The notes: generated by a model not told the origin, from the letters alone. A DNA stretch of 64,000 nucleotides from Pseudomonas chlororaphis (GCA_001023535.1 CP011020.1:5082501-5146500); one strand, 5' to 3'; positions 55,194 through 64,000 are shown, numbered from the stretch's first letter. Program-made: numbers and translations.

Positions 55194-56102
55194 ATGCAAG
55201 ACCTCAATGATTTGTACTATTTCGCCAAAGTTGTCGAAGCTGGCGGCTTTGCTGCCGCCGGCCGCACCCTGGGTATCCCCAAGTCACGCCTGTCGCGGCG
55301 CATTGCCGAGCTGGAAGAACGCCTCGACGCCCGCCTGCTGCAGCGCACCACCCGACAGCTAAAGCTGACGGCGGTCGGCGAACGCTACCTGCGCCATTGC
55401 CAGGCCATGTTGCTGGAAGCTGAAATGGCCGACGAGGCGGTGGCGAGCATGTCGAGCGAACCCCGTGGACGCTTGCGGGTGTCGAGCCCGGTCGGCCTGG
55501 CCCACCAGATCCTGCCGGGGGTGATCAGCGCCTTCCTGGCGAAATTCCCCCAGGTCCAGTTGGAAATGATCCTGGTCAACCGCCGGGTCGACCTGGTCAG
55601 CGAGGGCATCGATGTGGCGCTGCGGGTGCGCGACATCGGCGACGAAGACCCGCTGCTGATGACCCGCCGACTGCGCCAGGCGCGGCTGCTGATGGTCGCC
55701 AGCCCTGCGCTGATCGAAGGACGCCAGGTCAACACCCCGGAGGACCTCAAGCAGCTGCCGGTGCTTGGGGCACTGGAAGCCGATCGCCTGGTGCACATGC
55801 GCCTGCTCAAGGCCGATGGCCAAAGCGCCGAGCTGACCCTGGAGGCGCGCCTGGGCATCGACGATTTCATCGTGCGGCGCGCCTGCACCCTCGCCGGCCT
55901 GGGCTTCACTTTATTGCCCAGCATGTATTGCGAGCAGGAGTTGCTGGACGGCAGACTGGTCGAACTGTTGCCTGGCTGGTCGTCGCCGGACGGCTGGCTC
56001 CAGGCGGTCTACCCTCATCGGCGCGGCATGCTACCGGCAGTGCGCGCGTGGATCGATCATCTGGTGGAAGCCTTCGAGCTTTGTGGGGAACGAATGATAT
56101 GA
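55194..56102 (+). CDS. LysR family transcriptional regulator
   Basis: 302 residues. Winged helix at the N-terminus (DLNDLYYFAKVVEAGGFAAAGRTLGIPKSRLSRRIAELEERLDARLLQRTTRQLKLTAVG) and the periplasmic-binding-like effector domain (GRLRVSSPVGLAHQILPGVISAFLAKFPQVQLEMILVNRRVDLVSEGIDVALRV). Subgroup of CrgA/YafC-like regulators. Divergent from azoR, which it probably controls. Its stop overlaps the start of the YjbR gene (ATGA). Confidence 0.93.
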   Translation: MQDLNDLYYFAKVVEAGGFAAAGRTLGIPKSRLSRRIAELEERLDARLLQRTTRQLKLTAVGERYLRHCQAMLLEAEMADEAVASMSSEPRGRLRVSSPVGLAHQILPGVISAFLAKFPQVQLEMILVNRRVDLVSEGIDVALRVRDIGDEDPLLMTRRLRQARLLMVASPALIEGRQVNTPEDLKQLPVLGALEADRLVHMRLLKADGQSAELTLEARLGIDDFIVRRACTLAGLGFTLLPSMYCEQELLDGRLVELLPGWSSPDGWLQAVYPHRRGMLPAVRAWIDHLVEAFELCGERMI

Positions 56103-56452
56103 GTTTGAGCGAAGAGGATGTCGCGGCGTTCTGCCTGGGCTTGCCCGGTGCGCGAGAAGATTACAAATGGGGCGGCGTGCGGGTGTTTTCCATCGCCGGC
56201 AACAAAATGTTCGCCCTGCAAGGCCTGCGCAGCGATTCTCTGGCGTTCAAGGTCGACAAGGATTTGTTCCTCGGCCATTGCGATCGGCCGGGCATCCACC
56301 CCGCTCCGTACCTGGCGCGGGCCCAGTGGATCATCATGGGGGTGCCCTACCCTCTGGGCGACGACGAACTGCGCAGCCTGATCCGGCGCTCCCATCAACT
56401 GGTGGTGAGTAAATTGCCCAAGCGCGTCCAGGTTGGCCTGCTGATGGACTGA
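56099..56452 (+). CDS. MmcQ/YjbR family protein
   Basis: 117 residues from the ATG at 56099, overlapping the LysR stop by four bases. Typical small DNA-binding-like fold of the YjbR family: FCLGLPGAREDYKWGGVRVFSIAGNKMFALQGL, LAFKVDKDLF, PGIHPAPYLARAQWIIM, and the C-terminal helix LRSLIRRSHQLVVSKLPKRVQ. Cytosolic. Function not established; E. coli YjbR has a double-wing fold and is presumed to bind DNA. Co-transcription with the LysR gene is likely. Confidence 0.88.
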   Translation: MSLSEEDVAAFCLGLPGAREDYKWGGVRVFSIAGNKMFALQGLRSDSLAFKVDKDLFLGHCDRPGIHPAPYLARAQWIIMGVPYPLGDDELRSLIRRSHQLVVSKLPKRVQVGLLMD

Positions 56453-56455
56453 CGC

Positions 56456-56872
56456 TCAGAACCGCCGCAACAGGCCGCCCAGGAACAACTGGTCGACCCA
56501 GAACACCTGGTGCAACAGCACGATGCACCAGAACACCAACTGGAACGAGACCTTACGGGTCTTGTGGCGGAACACCTGCTGGGCCAACAGGGCACCGGGC
56601 CAACCGCCCGCCAGTTCCACGGCGTGCAGCACGTTTTCCGGGGTACGCCAGGCATCGGCGCGAGCCTTGCGCTTGTCGCGCCAATACAGCACGAACGCCA
56701 CTGCGCTGACGACGCCATAGGCCACCAGGGGCACCCACGACTCCGCCCGCAGCGCCAGCGTTAGCGAGCCGAACAGCGGCAAGGCACACAGCAACGCGAA
56801 CACCACCAGTTTGAGCCGCCAGTGCTGCACCGCGCCATTGGCGGTGCGCTTGCGGGTGCCTGAATCGTTCAT
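56456..56872 (-). CDS. DUF1294 membrane protein
   Basis: 138 residues from the ATG at 56872, inside the uppP stop (ATGA overlap). Four hydrophobic segments ([74 protein letters not shown]). The pattern [46 protein letters not shown] is the DUF1294 signature. The cold-shock domain often fused in front of it is absent. Inner membrane, function unknown. Translational coupling to uppP points to co-expression. Confidence 0.85.
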   Translation of the reverse strand: MNDSGTRKRTANGAVQHWRLKLVVFALLCALPLFGSLTLALRAESWVPLVAYGVVSAVAFVLYWRDKRKARADAWRTPENVLHAVELAGGWPGALLAQQVFRHKTRKVSFQLVFWCIVLLHQVFWVDQLFLGGLLRRF

Positions 56873-57699
56873 GGCTGGGCGGCAGACCAGTCCACCCAAC
56901 CGAACTGCCAGGTGGCCAGGATCAACAGGCCGAAGGCAATCCGGTACCAGGCGAACACCGCGTAGCTGTGGCTGGCGATGAAACACAGCAAGGCCTTGAC
57001 GGCGATCATGGCGAAGATGAACGCGGTGACGAAGCCGATGGCAAACACCGGAAAATCCGCCGGGACGAACAATTCACGGTACTTGTAGCCCGAATAGACG
57101 GCGGCGCCGACCATGGTGGGCATTGCCAGGAAGAACGAGAACTCGGTCGCGGTCTTGCGCGAGAGGCCGAACAGCAACCCGCCAATGATGGTGGCGCCGG
57201 AACGGGAGGTGCCGGGAATCATCGCGATGCACTGGGCCAGGCCAACCTTCAAGGCGTCCTTCCAGGTGATGTCGTCTACCGTTTCGGCGTGCACCCGATG
57301 CTGACGCTTCTCGGCCCAGAGCATCACCAGGCCGCCCACCACCAACGCCGCGGCGACCGTGATCGGGTTGAACAGGTAATGGTGAATCCAGTCGGCCAGC
57401 AACACGCCCAGCACCACCGCCGGCAAGAAGGCGATCAGCAGGTTGGCGGTAAACCGACGCGCACTCGGCTGGGTCGGCAAGCCCAGCACGACGTCAAAGA
57501 TTTTTTGCCGGAATTCCCAGACCACCGCCAGGATCGCGCCGAGCTGGATGATGATGTTGAACGCCATGGAGCGCTCGCCACCAAAGACCAGCAAGTCGGC
57601 GACCACGATCTGGTGCCCGGTGCTGGAAATCGGCAGGAACTCCGTCAAGCCTTCTACCACGCCAAGAATCAGTGCCGAAAAGGCGGTCCACAAATCCAT
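56869..57699 (-). CDS. uppP: Undecaprenyl-diphosphatase
   Basis: 276 residues, the usual length of UppP/BacA, with about eight membrane helices. The catalytic motifs are [14 protein letters not shown] (~16-29) and the Arg-containing PGTSRSG (~170). Converts undecaprenyl diphosphate to the monophosphate at the membrane, recycling the lipid carrier of peptidoglycan and O-antigen synthesis. Overexpression gives bacitracin resistance in other bacteria. Followed by the overlapping DUF1294 gene. Confidence 0.95.
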   Translation of the reverse strand: MDLWTAFSALILGVVEGLTEFLPISSTGHQIVVADLLVFGGERSMAFNIIIQLGAILAVVWEFRQKIFDVVLGLPTQPSARRFTANLLIAFLPAVVLGVLLADWIHHYLFNPITVAAALVVGGLVMLWAEKRQHRVHAETVDDITWKDALKVGLAQCIAMIPGTSRSGATIIGGLLFGLSRKTATEFSFFLAMPTMVGAAVYSGYKYRELFVPADFPVFAIGFVTAFIFAMIAVKALLCFIASHSYAVFAWYRIAFGLLILATWQFGWVDWSAAQP

Positions 57700-57973
57700 T
57701 CATCCCCCAAAAAAGCCCTGTCTGCCAGGGTCTCATCAAAATTAAAGTGTCAGGCAGGTGCCCGCAGCGGGTGCACGATAACTGCGACCGCTCAAAAAAA
57801 ACCAATGAAACATCAACTCAGGCTCAGGTTTTGCGCCGCGGGGCCGAAATCCTATCAGACAAGCCCGAATAACGCTGCCGCGTTATGGGGTTAGAAAAGT
57901 CAGGCGATACCGACGGATGCTCGAGCCCCGCCGGTCGTTGCTGACAAGAATAAGAAAACTGGAGTGACAGCGT

Positions 57974-59608
57974 ATGAATAGCTTGCGCAATGTGTCGATC
58001 AGCCGACGCTTATGGCTCATCCTGGTCGTGGCCATCGTGATGCTGTTCACGTTGGGCGCCTTGATGCTCAAACAGATCCATTACGATCTGTACCAGGCCA
58101 AGGTACAGAAGACCCAGCACGTGGTGCAGACCGCCAGTGGCGTGCTGAGCTATTACCATGGCCTGGAAACCGCCGGCACGCTGACCCGCGAAGCGGCACA
58201 GAAACAGGCGCTCAGCGCCGTGCGCGGCCTGCGCTACAACGACACCGATTATTTCTGGATCAATGACCTGACGCCGGTCATGGTCATGCACCCGACCAAC
58301 CCGAAACTCGAAGGCCAGAACCTCTCGGCGATCCGCGACCCGAACGGTTTTGCCCTGTTCAACGAAATGGTCGCCATCGCCAAGTCCAAGGGCGCGGGCA
58401 TGGTGGATTACCTCTGGCCGAAGCCGGGCGCCGATGCCCCGGTGGGCAAGACTTCCTACGTCAAACTGTTCGAGCCTTGGGGCTGGGTGATCGGCTCGGG
58501 GGTATACGTGGACGACGTGGCCGCGGAATTCCGCGCCCAGTTGATCAAGGCGTCGCTGGTCGGCCTGGGGATCACCCTGATCATGGCCGTGCTGTTGACG
58601 CTGATCGTGCGCAGCATCGTGCGGCCCTTGCAGGAGACGGTGAACGCCATGGCGAACATCGCCAGCGGCGAAAGCGACCTGACCCGCACCCTCGACACCC
58701 ACGGCCAGGACGAAGTCACGCAACTGGCCCGGCACTTCAACGCCTTTACCGCCAAGCTGCGCCAGGTGGTGAGCCAGTTGCAGGCCTCGGCCAGTGCCCT
58801 GGGGCAATCCTCCAACGAGTTGGGCAGCGACGCCGCACAGGCCCAGGAACGCAGCCAGCAGCAGTCGCAGCAAATGGAACTGGTGGCCACGGCGATCAAC
58901 CAGGTCACCTATGGCGTGCAGGACGTGGCGAAGAACGCCGAACATGCCGCCAGCGAAATGCGCGACGCCGAATCCCAGGCGCAGCAGGGCCAGGTGAACA
59001 TCGACGGCAGCTTGCAGCAGATCGATCGACTGTCCCAGACCATCGACCAGGCGGTGGAGGTGATCCGCACCCTGGCCAGCGAAAGCACCCAGATTGGCAG
59101 CGTCCTGGAGGTGATCCGTTCGATTGCCGAGCAAACCAACCTGCTGGCCCTCAACGCCGCGATCGAGGCCGCCCGCGCCGGCGAACAGGGCCGCGGTTTT
59201 GCGGTGGTGGCCGATGAAGTGCGGCTGCTGGCGCAACGCACGCAGAAATCCACGGCCGAGATCCAGGCGATGATCGAGCGCTTGCAGAACCATTCCGAAG
59301 CCGCGGTCAAGGTCATCAGCGACAGCAGCCGGGCCTCGCAACTGACCATCGAACAGGCCGGCCTGGCGGGCGCCAGCCTCAACGCGATCGGCCAGGCCCT
59401 GCGCAACCTCAACAGCCTGAACGCCTCCATCGCCAGCGCGACCTTGCAACAGGCCCATGTGGTGGAAGACATCAACCAGAACGTCACCCAGGCTGCCGGC
59501 CTGTCCCACAGCACCGCCGTGGCCGCCGAACAGTCGAGCCTGGCGAGCACCCGGCTCAAGGCGTTGAGTGAGCAATTGAACGGATTGCTCACGCAGTTCC
59601 GCGTTTAA
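57974..59608 (+). CDS. Methyl-accepting chemotaxis protein with single Cache domain
   Basis: 544 residues: membrane helix ~12-33, periplasmic sCache_2 domain (~38-190, with [31 protein letters not shown] and [14 protein letters not shown]), second helix (~195-215), HAMP ([25 protein letters not shown]) and the signalling hairpin with the fully conserved tip [32 protein letters not shown]. Cache ligands are often small carboxylates; the ligand here is unknown. Fits a polar array receptor. No chemotaxis genes are close. Confidence 0.94.
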   Translation: MNSLRNVSISRRLWLILVVAIVMLFTLGALMLKQIHYDLYQAKVQKTQHVVQTASGVLSYYHGLETAGTLTREAAQKQALSAVRGLRYNDTDYFWINDLTPVMVMHPTNPKLEGQNLSAIRDPNGFALFNEMVAIAKSKGAGMVDYLWPKPGADAPVGKTSYVKLFEPWGWVIGSGVYVDDVAAEFRAQLIKASLVGLGITLIMAVLLTLIVRSIVRPLQETVNAMANIASGESDLTRTLDTHGQDEVTQLARHFNAFTAKLRQVVSQLQASASALGQSSNELGSDAAQAQERSQQQSQQMELVATAINQVTYGVQDVAKNAEHAASEMRDAESQAQQGQVNIDGSLQQIDRLSQTIDQAVEVIRTLASESTQIGSVLEVIRSIAEQTNLLALNAAIEAARAGEQGRGFAVVADEVRLLAQRTQKSTAEIQAMIERLQNHSEAAVKVISDSSRASQLTIEQAGLAGASLNAIGQALRNLNSLNASIASATLQQAHVVEDINQNVTQAAGLSHSTAVAAEQSSLASTRLKALSEQLNGLLTQFRV

Positions 59609-59621
59609 CCGGTAGACCGTC

Positions 59622-59715
59622 TTCGCGAGCAAGCTCGCTCCCACAAGGGATCTACGGTGAGCACAAATCCTGTGTCCGCCAAGGATCAACCTGTGGGAGC
59701 GGGCTTGCTCGCGAA
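59622..59715. repeat. Inverted REP pair between chemoreceptor gene and pnuC
   Basis: TTCGCGAGCAAGCTCGCTCC-CACA at 59622-59645 and TGTGGGAGCGGGCTTGCTCG-CGAA at 59692-59715, reverse complements with one mismatch. Confidence 0.88.
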
Positions 59716-59795
59716 CGCTCCAGCATTGAAGTTGGAGCTGCCCCCGCCATACCGTTTACAATCGCCGCCCTCTTCCACTTCCCCAAGGAACCACC

Positions 59796-60359
59796 ATGTC
59801 CGGGCTCGAACTGTTTGCCGCGGCCCTCGGTGTGATCGCTGTCTGGTTGACCGTCAAGCAGAACCCCTGGTGCTGGCCGATCGGCCTGGTCATGGTGTTG
59901 CTGTACAGCTGGATTTTCTACGACGTGAAGTTGTATTCCGACATGTTGCTGCAGGTGATCTACGCCGTGCTGCAGCTCTACGGCTGGTGGCAATGGACCC
60001 GCGCCGGGCAGGCCCATGAAGGCCGTCAGGTCACGCGCCTGCAAGCGCCGTCGGTGTGGCTAGGCCTGGGCATCGGTGCGGCGGGAAGCCTGGTATTGGG
60101 CGCGGCCATGGCCCACTGGACCGACGCCGCGCAGCCCTGGCTCGACGCCGCATTGACCGGTTTCAGCCTGGTGGCCCAGTGGTGGATGGCGCAGAAACGC
60201 GTGCAATGCTGGCCGCTGTGGATCGCCCTGGACTGCATTTTCGTCGCCCTGTTCATCTACAAGGGCCTGTACCTGACCGCCGCCTTGTACGCGCTGTTCA
60301 CCCTCCTGGCCGTGCAAGGCTGGCGGGAATGGCGTGCCGACCCGGCGCTGCGCGCATGA
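59796..60359 (+). CDS. pnuC: Nicotinamide riboside/mononucleotide transporter PnuC
   Basis: 187 residues with AAGGA before the ATG. Seven predicted helices, and the family motifs WLTVKQNPWCWPIGLVMVLLYSWIFYDVKLYSDMLLQVIYAVLQLYGWWQW, FSLVAQWWMAQKRVQCWPLWIALDCIFVALFIYKGLYLTAALYALF. Moves nicotinamide riboside (facilitated diffusion) across the inner membrane. Coupled by ATGA overlap to a kinase-like ATPase that would trap the substrate as NMN. Confidence 0.92.
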   Translation: MSGLELFAAALGVIAVWLTVKQNPWCWPIGLVMVLLYSWIFYDVKLYSDMLLQVIYAVLQLYGWWQWTRAGQAHEGRQVTRLQAPSVWLGLGIGAAGSLVLGAAMAHWTDAAQPWLDAALTGFSLVAQWWMAQKRVQCWPLWIALDCIFVALFIYKGLYLTAALYALFTLLAVQGWREWRADPALRA

Positions 60360-60895
60360 AAGTGGTCGTGCTGACGGGCCCGGAATCCAGCGGCAAGAGC
60401 TGGCTGGCCGAGCAGTTGCAGACGCACTTCGGCGGCCTGCGGGTGGACGAGTATGTCCGCCATTTCATGGAGCAGAACCCACGCGACACCTGCCTGGCCG
60501 ACATCCCCGAGATCGCCACCGGGCAACTGGCCTGGGAGGACGCCGCCCGAGCCCGCCAGCCGGCGCTGCTGATCCTCGACACGCACCTGCTGAGCAACAT
60601 CCTCTGGAGCCAGACCCTGTTCGGAGATTGCCCGACCTGGCTCGAACCGGCGTTGCTGAGCCGCCATTACGACCTGCACCTGCTGCTGAGCCCCGAGCAG
60701 GTCGAATGGACCGGCGACGGCTTGCGCTGCCAGCCGGAACTCGCCGAACGCATGGCCTTTTTCGAGGCGATCGAGCATTGGCTGGTTCGCCATGGGCAGC
60801 CCTACCAGTTGATCGAAGGCAACTGGGCGCAACGCCAGGAACGGGTTTTCGCCGTCGTAACCCAGTTGCTCCACCCGGATGTGTTGCATCCCTGA
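60356..60895 (+). CDS. NadR-like nicotinamide riboside kinase domain protein
   Basis: 179 residues from the ATG that overlaps the pnuC stop. P-loop at the N-terminus (VVVLTGPESSGKSWLAEQL), then VDEYVRHFMEQNP, IATGQLAWEDAARARQPALLILDTHLLSNILWS (Walker B-like) and LHLLLSPEQVEWTGDGLR. It corresponds to the C-terminal kinase domain of NadR and lacks both the N-terminal repressor and the adenylyltransferase domains of that protein. With PnuC it forms an uptake-phosphorylation pair for NAD salvage. The kinase role is by homology and neighbour. Confidence 0.86.
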   Translation: MKVVVLTGPESSGKSWLAEQLQTHFGGLRVDEYVRHFMEQNPRDTCLADIPEIATGQLAWEDAARARQPALLILDTHLLSNILWSQTLFGDCPTWLEPALLSRHYDLHLLLSPEQVEWTGDGLRCQPELAERMAFFEAIEHWLVRHGQPYQLIEGNWAQRQERVFAVVTQLLHPDVLHP

Positions 60896-61190
60896 AACAC
60901 CTCCCCCACGCCAACCCCGCCTGCAAAGCCGCTTCATCCAACGGTCATCAGGGTTGTAAAGCCGCTGAAACACCCCGCTGAAAGGCTGGATCCAGAGCCC
61001 TGGGACAGCGGGACGCAGCCTGATGGACACGGGCATTGTCTCAGCGCTGAAACAGCTGCCCTCCGCCGTGCCGCTTCGCTGACGACAACCCATTGAATCC
61101 AAAGCCGTTTCAAAACACGGCACAACACCTGCTCTGCACCACTTCGCAACGCTGGACCAGGGCCAGCCCACCGAAGAAGGAATCGCCGTC
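60896..61190. other. Upstream region of the fap operon
   Basis: 295 bases without a convincing frame. It contains several related CTGAAAC / GTTTC words (around 60968, 61049 and 61107), partly as a dyad around 61040-61055. The fap promoter should be here. A TGGACAC...TTGT match to sigma54 has one base too many between its two elements. Confidence 0.4.
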
Positions 61191-61637
61191 GTGGGGACTT
61201 TCGAAAGAAGTTTGACCTGTCTGCTGTTGATCGGCTGCGCCACCAGCGCAACCCTCAGCCCGCCGGTGCAGGCCGAAGGCAACGGCGTCATTGTGCTCAG
61301 CCGTGACGTGCAACCCATTCCCATCGGTCGCAATGGCGGCAAAGACCCCTACCCGACCACCGTCAATGCCAACCCATCCGAACGAATCCATCAGGTGACC
61401 ACCAGCACCGAGCTGAGCGATGGCGAGTTCGCCAGCGTCGCCAGCGGCTCGTCGATCCGCGGCACCGTCACCCCGAACACCGGCATGCAGGGCCTGAACG
61501 TGGTGACCAACCCCAACGGCATGCCCGGCATGAGTGCCGGTCACGGCGGCGGCAGCGGCGGCGCGATCTCCGGCACCATCAACCGCTCGCTCAGCTCCGG
61601 CCTGGCCCCATTGGGTCGGCTGGCGGGAGGCCAATGA
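61191..61637 (+). CDS. fapA: FapA, functional amyloid chaperone
   Basis: 148 residues starting from GTG at 61191 with AAGGA ten bases before. A short hydrophobic signal (CLLLIGCATSATLSPPVQA); a lipoprotein box is possible at LLIGC but the cut after VQA is also likely. The mature part is Ser/Gly/Asn-rich and low in hydrophobics (TTSTELSDGEFASVASGSS, SAGHGGGSGGAISG), as expected for FapA, the periplasmic chaperone-like regulator of Fap fibre composition. Identity is mainly from position before fapB and fapC. The stop is one base from the fapB ATG. Confidence 0.8.
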   Translation: MGTFERSLTCLLLIGCATSATLSPPVQAEGNGVIVLSRDVQPIPIGRNGGKDPYPTTVNANPSERIHQVTTSTELSDGEFASVASGSSIRGTVTPNTGMQGLNVVTNPNGMPGMSAGHGGGSGGAISGTINRSLSSGLAPLGRLAGGQ

Positions 61638-61638
61638 G

Positions 61639-62217
61639 ATGAAGCCCGTCCTTTGCCTGCTGGCCTTGCTCGGCTCCTCCATCGCCCTTGCCGACCCAGG
61701 CGTGGCGGTGGTCAACAGCGCCAATCTGCAGGACTCCGGCAGTCGCTACACCGGCAACCTCAACATCAACCAGGCGGCCGGCGACCAGACCCAGCAGACC
61801 AATACCCGGGCCATTGCCATTGGCACCGACGCCCAGGCCACCACCACCGTACGCCAGCGTCTCGACACGCCGGCCAACCCGAACATGAACGCCACCGCCC
61901 GTATCGGCGGCAACGCATTCACCCATGGCGACGGCGTGCTGGGCGTCAACCAGTCCGCCGGGGCCAACAACCAGATGGCCAATGTCATGCGAGTGGGCAT
62001 CAGTGCCCACCCGCAGAGCATTGATGACAGCGCCCTTTCCCAACAGAACGTGGCGTTGCTACCGAACTCAGGAGCAACTGGCGCCCCAACCGGCAGTCGC
62101 CAGGTCGTAACCAGCGACCAGGCCTTCACCGGCAGCCGAGGGGTGATTCAGGTGAACCAGAGTGCCGGGGTGGGGAACCACATGGCCAACACCCTGAGCA
62201 TCCGGGTCGCTGACTGA
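61639..62217 (+). CDS. fapB: FapB, minor/nucleating amyloid subunit
   Basis: 192 residues from the ATG at 61639 with GGGAGG before it. Signal sequence (LCLLALLGSSIALA). Three copies of an amyloid-like motif: GNLNINQAAGDQTQQTNTRAIAIG, GVLGVNQSAGANNQMANVMRVGI and GVIQVNQSAGVGNHMANTLSI, spaced by variable linkers. FapB nucleates FapC fibrils in described Fap systems. It lies between fapA and fapC in the same order as in P. aeruginosa. No cysteine in the mature part. Confidence 0.88.
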   Translation: MKPVLCLLALLGSSIALADPGVAVVNSANLQDSGSRYTGNLNINQAAGDQTQQTNTRAIAIGTDAQATTTVRQRLDTPANPNMNATARIGGNAFTHGDGVLGVNQSAGANNQMANVMRVGISAHPQSIDDSALSQQNVALLPNSGATGAPTGSRQVVTSDQAFTGSRGVIQVNQSAGVGNHMANTLSIRVAD

Positions 62218-62279
62218 CCCGGCGCAGTGTGCATAAGAAAGTACCGACACTTAACCAACGACACGCAAGGAGAAACACT

Positions 62280-63278
62280 ATGAAACCTACAATGGCACTC
62301 AAACCATTGGTTTTCGCTCTCGCCGCTGTCATGGCCATGGCCGCGCAGGCTGGCGGTAACGATAACAATCACGGCAATGGACATGGCAATGGGCACGGCC
62401 ATGGCAACCATGGCCAACAAGGTCCGACGCTGGATCAAATGCTCTCCATCAGTGCCGGCGCTGGGGCTACGGTGCTGGACGAGCAGAACAGCGACGGCAA
62501 CGTGGTGACCAACCAGGCCACCCGCAACACCGCTGACGCCAAGGACTCGCTCAATGGCAGCAACGGCAACATGGGCGCCAACGTCGCAGGTGGCGACGGT
62601 AACCAGCAGGACAATGCCGCCGCCCTGGCCACCGCTGACGAAAGCTTCATCTTTGGCTCGGCCGTCGCCATGTCCAGTGCTACCCAGGTCAATAACAACA
62701 ACTACGTCAAGAACAACTCCACCCAAAACAATGCCTCGCTCACCAACGCGGGCAACAACGGCTCCGGCAACATCGGCATCAACGTAACCGCCGGCAACTT
62801 CAACCAACAGAAAAACAACCTGGCCATCGCCGTTTCCGGCGGTCGCGTCGCCCAAGCCTCGGCGTCGGCCGACCAGACCTCCACCGGCCTGGAAGTGGAC
62901 AACAAAGGCGTGCGGACCTACAAGACCGACACCCTCACCAGCACCTACAGCGCCTCCGGTACGTTCAAGGCAAAAGGCAGCGGCACCGCCGAAGACGACA
63001 ATCATGGCGGCTGGGACAACAAGGGCGGCGGTTATGGCGGCGGCCACGACGACGACAAGTTCAAGTTCAGCGCCGTGGGCACCTTCGACCTGGCCGGCAG
63101 CAACACCCAGCAGGTGTTGACCCGCGATGGCTGGAAAAACCCTGTGATCAACAACGCCACCATGAGCAACTCCATGAACGGCTTCTCCGGTAACGGTGGC
63201 GCCAACGTGTCGGCCGGCGTGGGTAACCAGCAGAGCAACTCGCTGTCCATTGCCGCCGGCTGCAAGGCTTGCATGTAG
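62280..63278 (+). CDS. fapC: FapC, major functional amyloid subunit
   Basis: 332 residues from the ATG at 62280 with AAGGAG seven bases before. The start MKPTMALKPLVFALAAVMAM agrees with FapC of P. aeruginosa as I remember it. Three repeats: GNMGANVAGGDGNQQDNAAAL (~95), GNIGINVTAGNFNQQKNNLAI (~162) and GNGGANVSAGVGNQQSNSLSI (~303), and the C-terminal CXXC (CKAC) typical of FapC. Linker 1 is short (~45 residues), linker 2 long (~120) and contains a Gly/His/Asp-rich patch (DDNHGGWDNKGGGYGGGHDDD). The mature N-terminus is His/Gly/Asn-rich (NHGNGHGNGHGHGNHG). Extracellular fibre-forming protein of biofilms. Confidence 0.95.
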   Translation: MKPTMALKPLVFALAAVMAMAAQAGGNDNNHGNGHGNGHGHGNHGQQGPTLDQMLSISAGAGATVLDEQNSDGNVVTNQATRNTADAKDSLNGSNGNMGANVAGGDGNQQDNAAALATADESFIFGSAVAMSSATQVNNNNYVKNNSTQNNASLTNAGNNGSGNIGINVTAGNFNQQKNNLAIAVSGGRVAQASASADQTSTGLEVDNKGVRTYKTDTLTSTYSASGTFKAKGSGTAEDDNHGGWDNKGGGYGGGHDDDKFKFSAVGTFDLAGSNTQQVLTRDGWKNPVINNATMSNSMNGFSGNGGANVSAGVGNQQSNSLSIAAGCKACM

Positions 63279-63343
63279 ATGCGCATGAAATGAAGCCCCC
63301 GGAACCGGTCGTGCTAGCCATTCACGGGATTTGAAATGGGCCC

Positions 63344-63364
63344 GTGGCGAGGGAGCTTGCTCCC
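63344..63364. repeat. REP-like element between fapC and fapD
   Basis: GTGGCGAGGGAGCTTGCTCC-C, same core as 23336; followed by TGGCCACAGGG, so a single, partial element inside the fap operon. Could form a hairpin after fapC. Confidence 0.65.
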
Positions 63365-63450
63365 TGGCCACAGGGTTCACAAAGACCTTGAGCCAATAGC
63401 GTTGTCCACGAACGGGGCTTTTTTTCCACGACTCCCCAGGCGTATCGATC

Positions 63451-64000
63451 ATGCGTGCAATGGCCCTTTCCCTGCTGCTTTGCATGGCTTGCGTGGCTGA
63501 GGCCGCGCAGATGCCGGTGGCCGCCCTGCCTGGCGGCATGTTGGTCTTCAAGCCGGTGCAAAGCGTGCGCGAGCGCAAATTCAGCGACATCGTCGAGCAG
63601 AAAACCGATTTCAGCTGCGGTGCCGCCGCGCTGGCCACGGTACTGCGCCAGGCCTATTGGCTGGATGTCGATGAAGAACACGTCATCAAGGGCATGCTGG
63701 TCAATGCCGACCAGAACCTGGTCCGCACCCAGGGGTTTTCCATGCTCGACATGAAACGCTACGTGGAAACCATCGGGATGCGCGCCCGAGGCTACCGGAT
63801 ACCGCCCGAAAAACTCGAAGCGGTGACCATTCCGGTGGTGGTGCTGATGGAAATACGCGGCTACAAGCACTTCGTGGTATTGCAGCGCGCCGACAAGCAA
63901 TGGGTCTATATCGCCGACCCGGTGCTGGGCCATAAACGCTACGCCCAGGAAGATTTCGTCAAGGGCTGGAACGGCATCGTCTTTGCCATCGTCGGGCCAG
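63451..64000 (+). CDS. fapD: FapD, C39 family peptidase (3' end outside window)
   Basis: 183 codons visible, open to the window edge. Two close ATGs (63451, 63460). Signal sequence (LSLLLCMACVAEAA), so exported to the periplasm. C39 peptidase core: catalytic Cys in KTDFSCGAAALATVLRQAY, His in GYKHFVVLQ, and Asp in YIADPVLGHKRY. This is the FapD peptidase of the Fap system, required for assembly of FapC. The order fapA-B-C-D matches described operons; fapE and fapF are expected just downstream, outside the window. Confidence 0.92.
   Translation, partial: MRAMALSLLLCMACVAEAAQMPVAALPGGMLVFKPVQSVRERKFSDIVEQKTDFSCGAAALATVLRQAYWLDVDEEHVIKGMLVNADQNLVRTQGFSMLDMKRYVETIGMRARGYRIPPEKLEAVTIPVVVLMEIRGYKHFVVLQRADKQWVYIADPVLGHKRYAQEDFVKGWNGIVFAIVGP

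Noticed and set aside
60896..61190. Sigma54 promoter (TGGACAC...TTGT) before fapA
   Set aside because: The distance between the -24 and -12 elements is one base too long and the -12 GC is missing.
61191..64000. A new amyloid-like secretion system
   Set aside because: Gene order, FapC repeats, C-terminal CXXC and the C39 peptidase identify the known fapABCD operon; only the linker composition is unusual.

Overview
The window looks like a chromosomal segment of a fluorescent-group Pseudomonas. Reasons: the arabitol/mannitol operon mtlEFGKDYZ preceded by mtlR, a mexEF-oprN pump, the fap functional amyloid operon, Pseudomonas-type small proteins (DUF1652, DUF2790), an acyl-chain hydroxylase of the LpxO kind, and many intergenic inverted pairs of the 'GTGGGAGCGGGCTTGCTCGCGAA' kind of REP element. 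Most of the DNA is GC-rich; the first ~10-11.8 kb is visibly more AT-rich and behaves as an accessory region.

Layout. 1-9728 (minus strand): a type I secretion locus, tolC-like / HlyB-like ABC exporter / HlyD-like adaptor / a small exported protein / a long RTX protein whose C-terminus lies outside the window. 9729-11880: gene-poor, AT-rich remnant. 11881-18709: a solute-binding protein, then mexE-mexF-oprN with an ATC-N9-GAT box upstream. 18922-19977: TPR protein. 20143-30585: a signalling island with a KaiC-like double ATPase translationally coupled to a hybrid kinase, and opposite it receiver / kinase / CheB / CheR / CHASE3 hybrid kinase genes that overlap one another, plus a single receiver. 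30663-31955: glycosyltransferase. 32038-41736: mtlR and mtlEFGKDYZ. 41930-45759: small proteins, a threonine dehydratase preceded by a leader-peptide attenuator, a PQQ-type sugar dehydrogenase. 45973-48867: ku and a LigD without its phosphoesterase domain. 48889-53244: lpxO, ybiT, an MFS transporter. 53238-60895: hydrolase, azoR/LysR, YjbR, DUF1294, uppP, a chemoreceptor, pnuC and an NMN/nicotinamide riboside kinase-like ATPase. 61191-64000: fapA-fapB-fapC-fapD (fapD cut by the window end).

How it works together. The RTX protein, its three-part exporter and the fap amyloid are surface/biofilm functions. The mtl genes take up and catabolise mannitol, sorbitol and arabitol. The KaiC/kinase/CheB/CheR block is a multi-component phosphorelay without a transcription factor in it, so its output must be elsewhere. 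The observation I rate highest is the ribosome-mediated attenuator in front of the threonine dehydratase gene (43991-44101): a 21-codon leader ORF rich in Thr/Ile/Val/Leu codons, a 1:2 hairpin, a 2:3 antiterminator and a 3:4 terminator that share the same 8-mer. Second is the pseudo-receiver on the kinase coupled to the KaiC-like ATPase. No tRNA, rRNA, CRISPR array or intact insertion sequence was seen.
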